Positions 62,248-64,000 of a DNA stretch of 64,000 bases are shown piece by piece (the first letter of the stretch is position 1; each line of letters opens with the position of its first letter). The notes below the pieces were generated by a model that was given only the letters and a program-made list of their open reading frames with translations, was not told where the DNA came from and ran no database searches. This DNA is from Epiperipatus broadwayi (Eukaryota; Onychophora; Udeonychophora; Euonychophora; Peripatidae), in contig JAQFVV010006352.1 of assembly GCA_028023455.1 (NCBI GenBank), positions 2,128,204 to 2,192,203 of the forward strand, in the 5' to 3' direction. The translations under genes were made by a program, and so were the position numbers.

Positions 62248-63411
62248 CTACCGTCTCCCTGGGTCGGGAGGTATATAAGGGTTATAGGTATGTCTTTTTA
62301 GATCTCTTAGTAAAATAGCAAAAGCGGTCACAATATTGTGCTTTGGTATATTATTATATTGTTCATTATTAAAAGTATCTTGCTTTAAAAGAATTTCTCT
62401 AACTTTCTGTGATCTAATGGCATCCATTATAACATATTCACTTTGGGAGTTGAGAAGTTTTTCTCCATTTTTTATGAAACTATTTTTTTCAACATATGTC
62501 CATGCTTTAAAACAAAGTTTATTATTTCTGTTTAATGAGTTCAGCTCCTCATCAATTTTGTTCTGATCATATTTCATAAACAAATAATTATGGGTTTTAT
62601 TAAAATGGGCAGCATTGTACACAACTAAAGATCTGTCCACTTTCTTCATTTTCATATCAGGAGGCCATTCAGCATCATTTCTAAACTTTAACTTTGATGT
62701 CTTCATTAATCCACTTTTCCACAGAACATCTTTATAATTATTATGAAAATATAACTTCTCATTAATTATGATTTCAGAAGATTCATCCATAACAGTATGT
62801 ATTGTTCTATTAATATTTTTCATCATCGATACAGCCACTCCATTAGAGGGTGGTAAACTGATATAATCACTTTGAGATGGGCTGGCTTGCAGTAAATTTG
62901 AAACCACCATTTCCTCAGTACTTTCTTCATTCTTAGCTAAATCTGCTAGAGTAAAACTTTGACTCTGAGTAATCTCTGTCACATCTAATTCTTTACATTT
63001 TTGTTGAGTAGAGTTGGCATTTGTATTCACTAATCTAATCTCATGAGGTTCCAACCTTATTTTAGTTGGTTGAGGTTCTGTGTCCTCTGCTCCACTCCTT
63101 GCACTATTGCCTTCCCTGCTGTCCCCAACTTCTTTTGGGGTGGCCTGGTCATCTTCATTTTCTATTTTTGGGTCTTCAGAGGGATTTATTTCTTGCTGAC
63201 GCTTTGCACTTTCTAGATTTGAGTTGGCTCGGATGCCTCGTGCTTCGTCGATCCTTACCAGCCTCTCCAACATCATCATCATAATCTTCCTGTCCTCTCT
63301 CCCCTCTCTGAGGATCGCGTTAAACTTCGCATCGCGATCGTGCTCCCTCTGTTTGTTTCCTTCTATTTCTGCCATTTCTGCTTCGTTTTTCCTTAGAAAT
63401 GTTTTTAGCAT
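62248..63411 (-). CDS. Gag-like ORF, 387 codons, unclassified retroelement
   Basis: This is the longest ORF in the window and is intact. Residues 1-60 are charged and helical (MAEIEGNKQREHDRDAKF, EDRKIMMMMLERLVRI), residues 60-200 are polar and probably disordered (many E, S, Q, P), and residues 215-375 form a more globular part (SEIIINEKLYFHNNY, LVVYNAAHFNKTHNYLF, NSEYVIMDAIRS-like text, AFAILLRDLKRHTY). It ends PPDPGRR at a TAG. No CCHC knuckle. The N-terminal coiled coil and polar middle resemble retrotransposon Gag or ORF1 proteins, but I recognise no specific family. It stands upstream, in the same direction, of the purine tract and putative LTR at 61.1 kb. Start could also be the Met at residue 13. 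Confidence 0.5.
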   Translation of the reverse strand: MLKTFLRKNEAEMAEIEGNKQREHDRDAKFNAILREGREDRKIMMMMLERLVRIDEARGIRANSNLESAKRQQEINPSEDPKIENEDDQATPKEVGDSREGNSARSGAEDTEPQPTKIRLEPHEIRLVNTNANSTQQKCKELDVTEITQSQSFTLADLAKNEESTEEMVVSNLLQASPSQSDYISLPPSNGVAVSMMKNINRTIHTVMDESSEIIINEKLYFHNNYKDVLWKSGLMKTSKLKFRNDAEWPPDMKMKKVDRSLVVYNAAHFNKTHNYLFMKYDQNKIDEELNSLNRNNKLCFKAWTYVEKNSFIKNGEKLLNSQSEYVIMDAIRSQKVREILLKQDTFNNEQYNNIPKHNIVTAFAILLRDLKRHTYNPYIPPDPGRR

Positions 63412-63419
63412 AAGACTTT

Positions 63420-64000
63420 GATTCGTACAACGCTTTGATTTGTATATATCATAAAAGGTTACTGATCCCTGCTCCTTGTGCCAAATCCTCCTCCGCTGCT
63501 GATACTGTTTGTGTGGCTTACTTCCTTTCTCTCTTTCTTCCTTCGCCTACGTTCAGCCTGGTTTTTGTTATCTACGCTTTTTTTCTTTATTTAGGAATAT
63601 AATATGACATGTCTAAAATCATTACTAAAAATATACAGGGAAAAAAAACTTTATTTCACCCAGTTCGCACTGTTCTCCTCAGTCCTATAATACATACATA
63701 TTCATAATGGGTACATAACATAGTATTTTTTTTGTATTTCTGTCAGTAATTCTCTCTTTTTATATATGCCACCCTACTCTCTTTTAAAACAACACTCGCC
63801 ACTGCTGTATGGACAAACATGTTTGCTGACAAATTTATTTGATAGGCGCCAGCCAGCAACATGTGACCAATAGATAATTTAATCTACTGATCCCCAAATA
63901 TATACTTTTATATGACCTAATAATTTTTGATTTAAGATTTATATAGGCAAAAAAAATTTAATACTGACTCCGGTAAGGTTTTTTTTTTTTATATTACAAC
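63420..64000 (-). promoter_or_regulatory. Possible leader/promoter of the Gag-like ORF
   Basis: The minus strand has a TATA-like ggcatatataaaaagagag at about 63771-63753 and, nearer the ORF, tggcacaaggagcaggg (63486-63470), which could be a primer-binding site. Neither is confirmed, because no LTR end was found beside it. Confidence 0.25.

Overview
This window is AT-rich (very roughly three quarters A+T by eye), littered with (TA)n microsatellites and has no operon-like gene packing. The readable genes are split by long introns with GT..AG boundaries. It is therefore animal nuclear DNA. The repertoire (receptor-type guanylate cyclase, several Penelope-like element lineages, an RTE/BovB-like LINE, an ISXO2-like transposase, LTR elements) fits a protostome invertebrate such as a chelicerate or mollusc. 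I cannot name the species.

The only host gene I can support is a minus-strand guanylate cyclase. Five exons (49101-49247, 45307-45430, 33186-33254, 14861-15035, 3776-3874) join with perfect phase continuity. They encode the coiled-coil linker and most of the class III cyclase domain. The introns are about 3.7, 12.1, 18.1 and 11.0 kb. The upstream receptor and kinase-homology exons would lie beyond 49.25 kb, and the last catalytic exon(s) to the left of base 3776. I found neither. Almost everything else from 4 to 49 kb is mobile DNA inside the introns of this gene.

Layout. 0.3-3.7 kb: diverged repeats and a 160-bp direct repeat. 8.2-10.7 kb: remnants of two Penelope-like elements (PLEs). 11.5-14.3 kb: a palindromic MITE and two minus-strand LINE copies. 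18.06-21.55 kb: a PLE with C-terminal GIY-YIG endonuclease, arranged head-to-head with a truncated partner; their pseudo-LTRs hold three recognisable type I hammerhead ribozymes. 25.7-27.6 and 31.66-32.45 kb: a ~335-bp repeat family in tandem and inverted arrays. 29.6 kb: a tRNA-Gly-derived SINE with a 15-bp target duplication. 30.2-30.8 kb: an ISXO2-like transposase pseudogene. 33.9-34.5 kb: PLE endonuclease fragments in inverted orientation. 35.1-41.1 kb: a minus-strand LTR retrotransposon with PBS, a Gag-like ORF, PPT and a 1.56-kb LTR, but no recognisable pol, flanked by an inverted extra copy of its own LTR. 41.1-43.4 kb: an RTE-like LINE. 45.96-48.28 kb: a PLE with GIY-YIG at the N terminus (Naiad-type domain order) and a reading frame broken largely by TGA codons.

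49.3-64 kb: upstream intron or flanking DNA with another PLE fragment (52.4-53.5 kb), a second SINE (56.3 kb), a comparatively GC-rich stretch that may be a long LTR (58.2-61.1 kb), and a 387-codon Gag-like ORF (62.2-63.4 kb).

The points most worth checking are the ribozyme-bearing PLE pseudo-LTRs, the permuted PLE with in-frame TGA codons, the inverted LTR with a template-switch-like junction, and the unusual residues beside the metal-binding aspartates of the cyclase.
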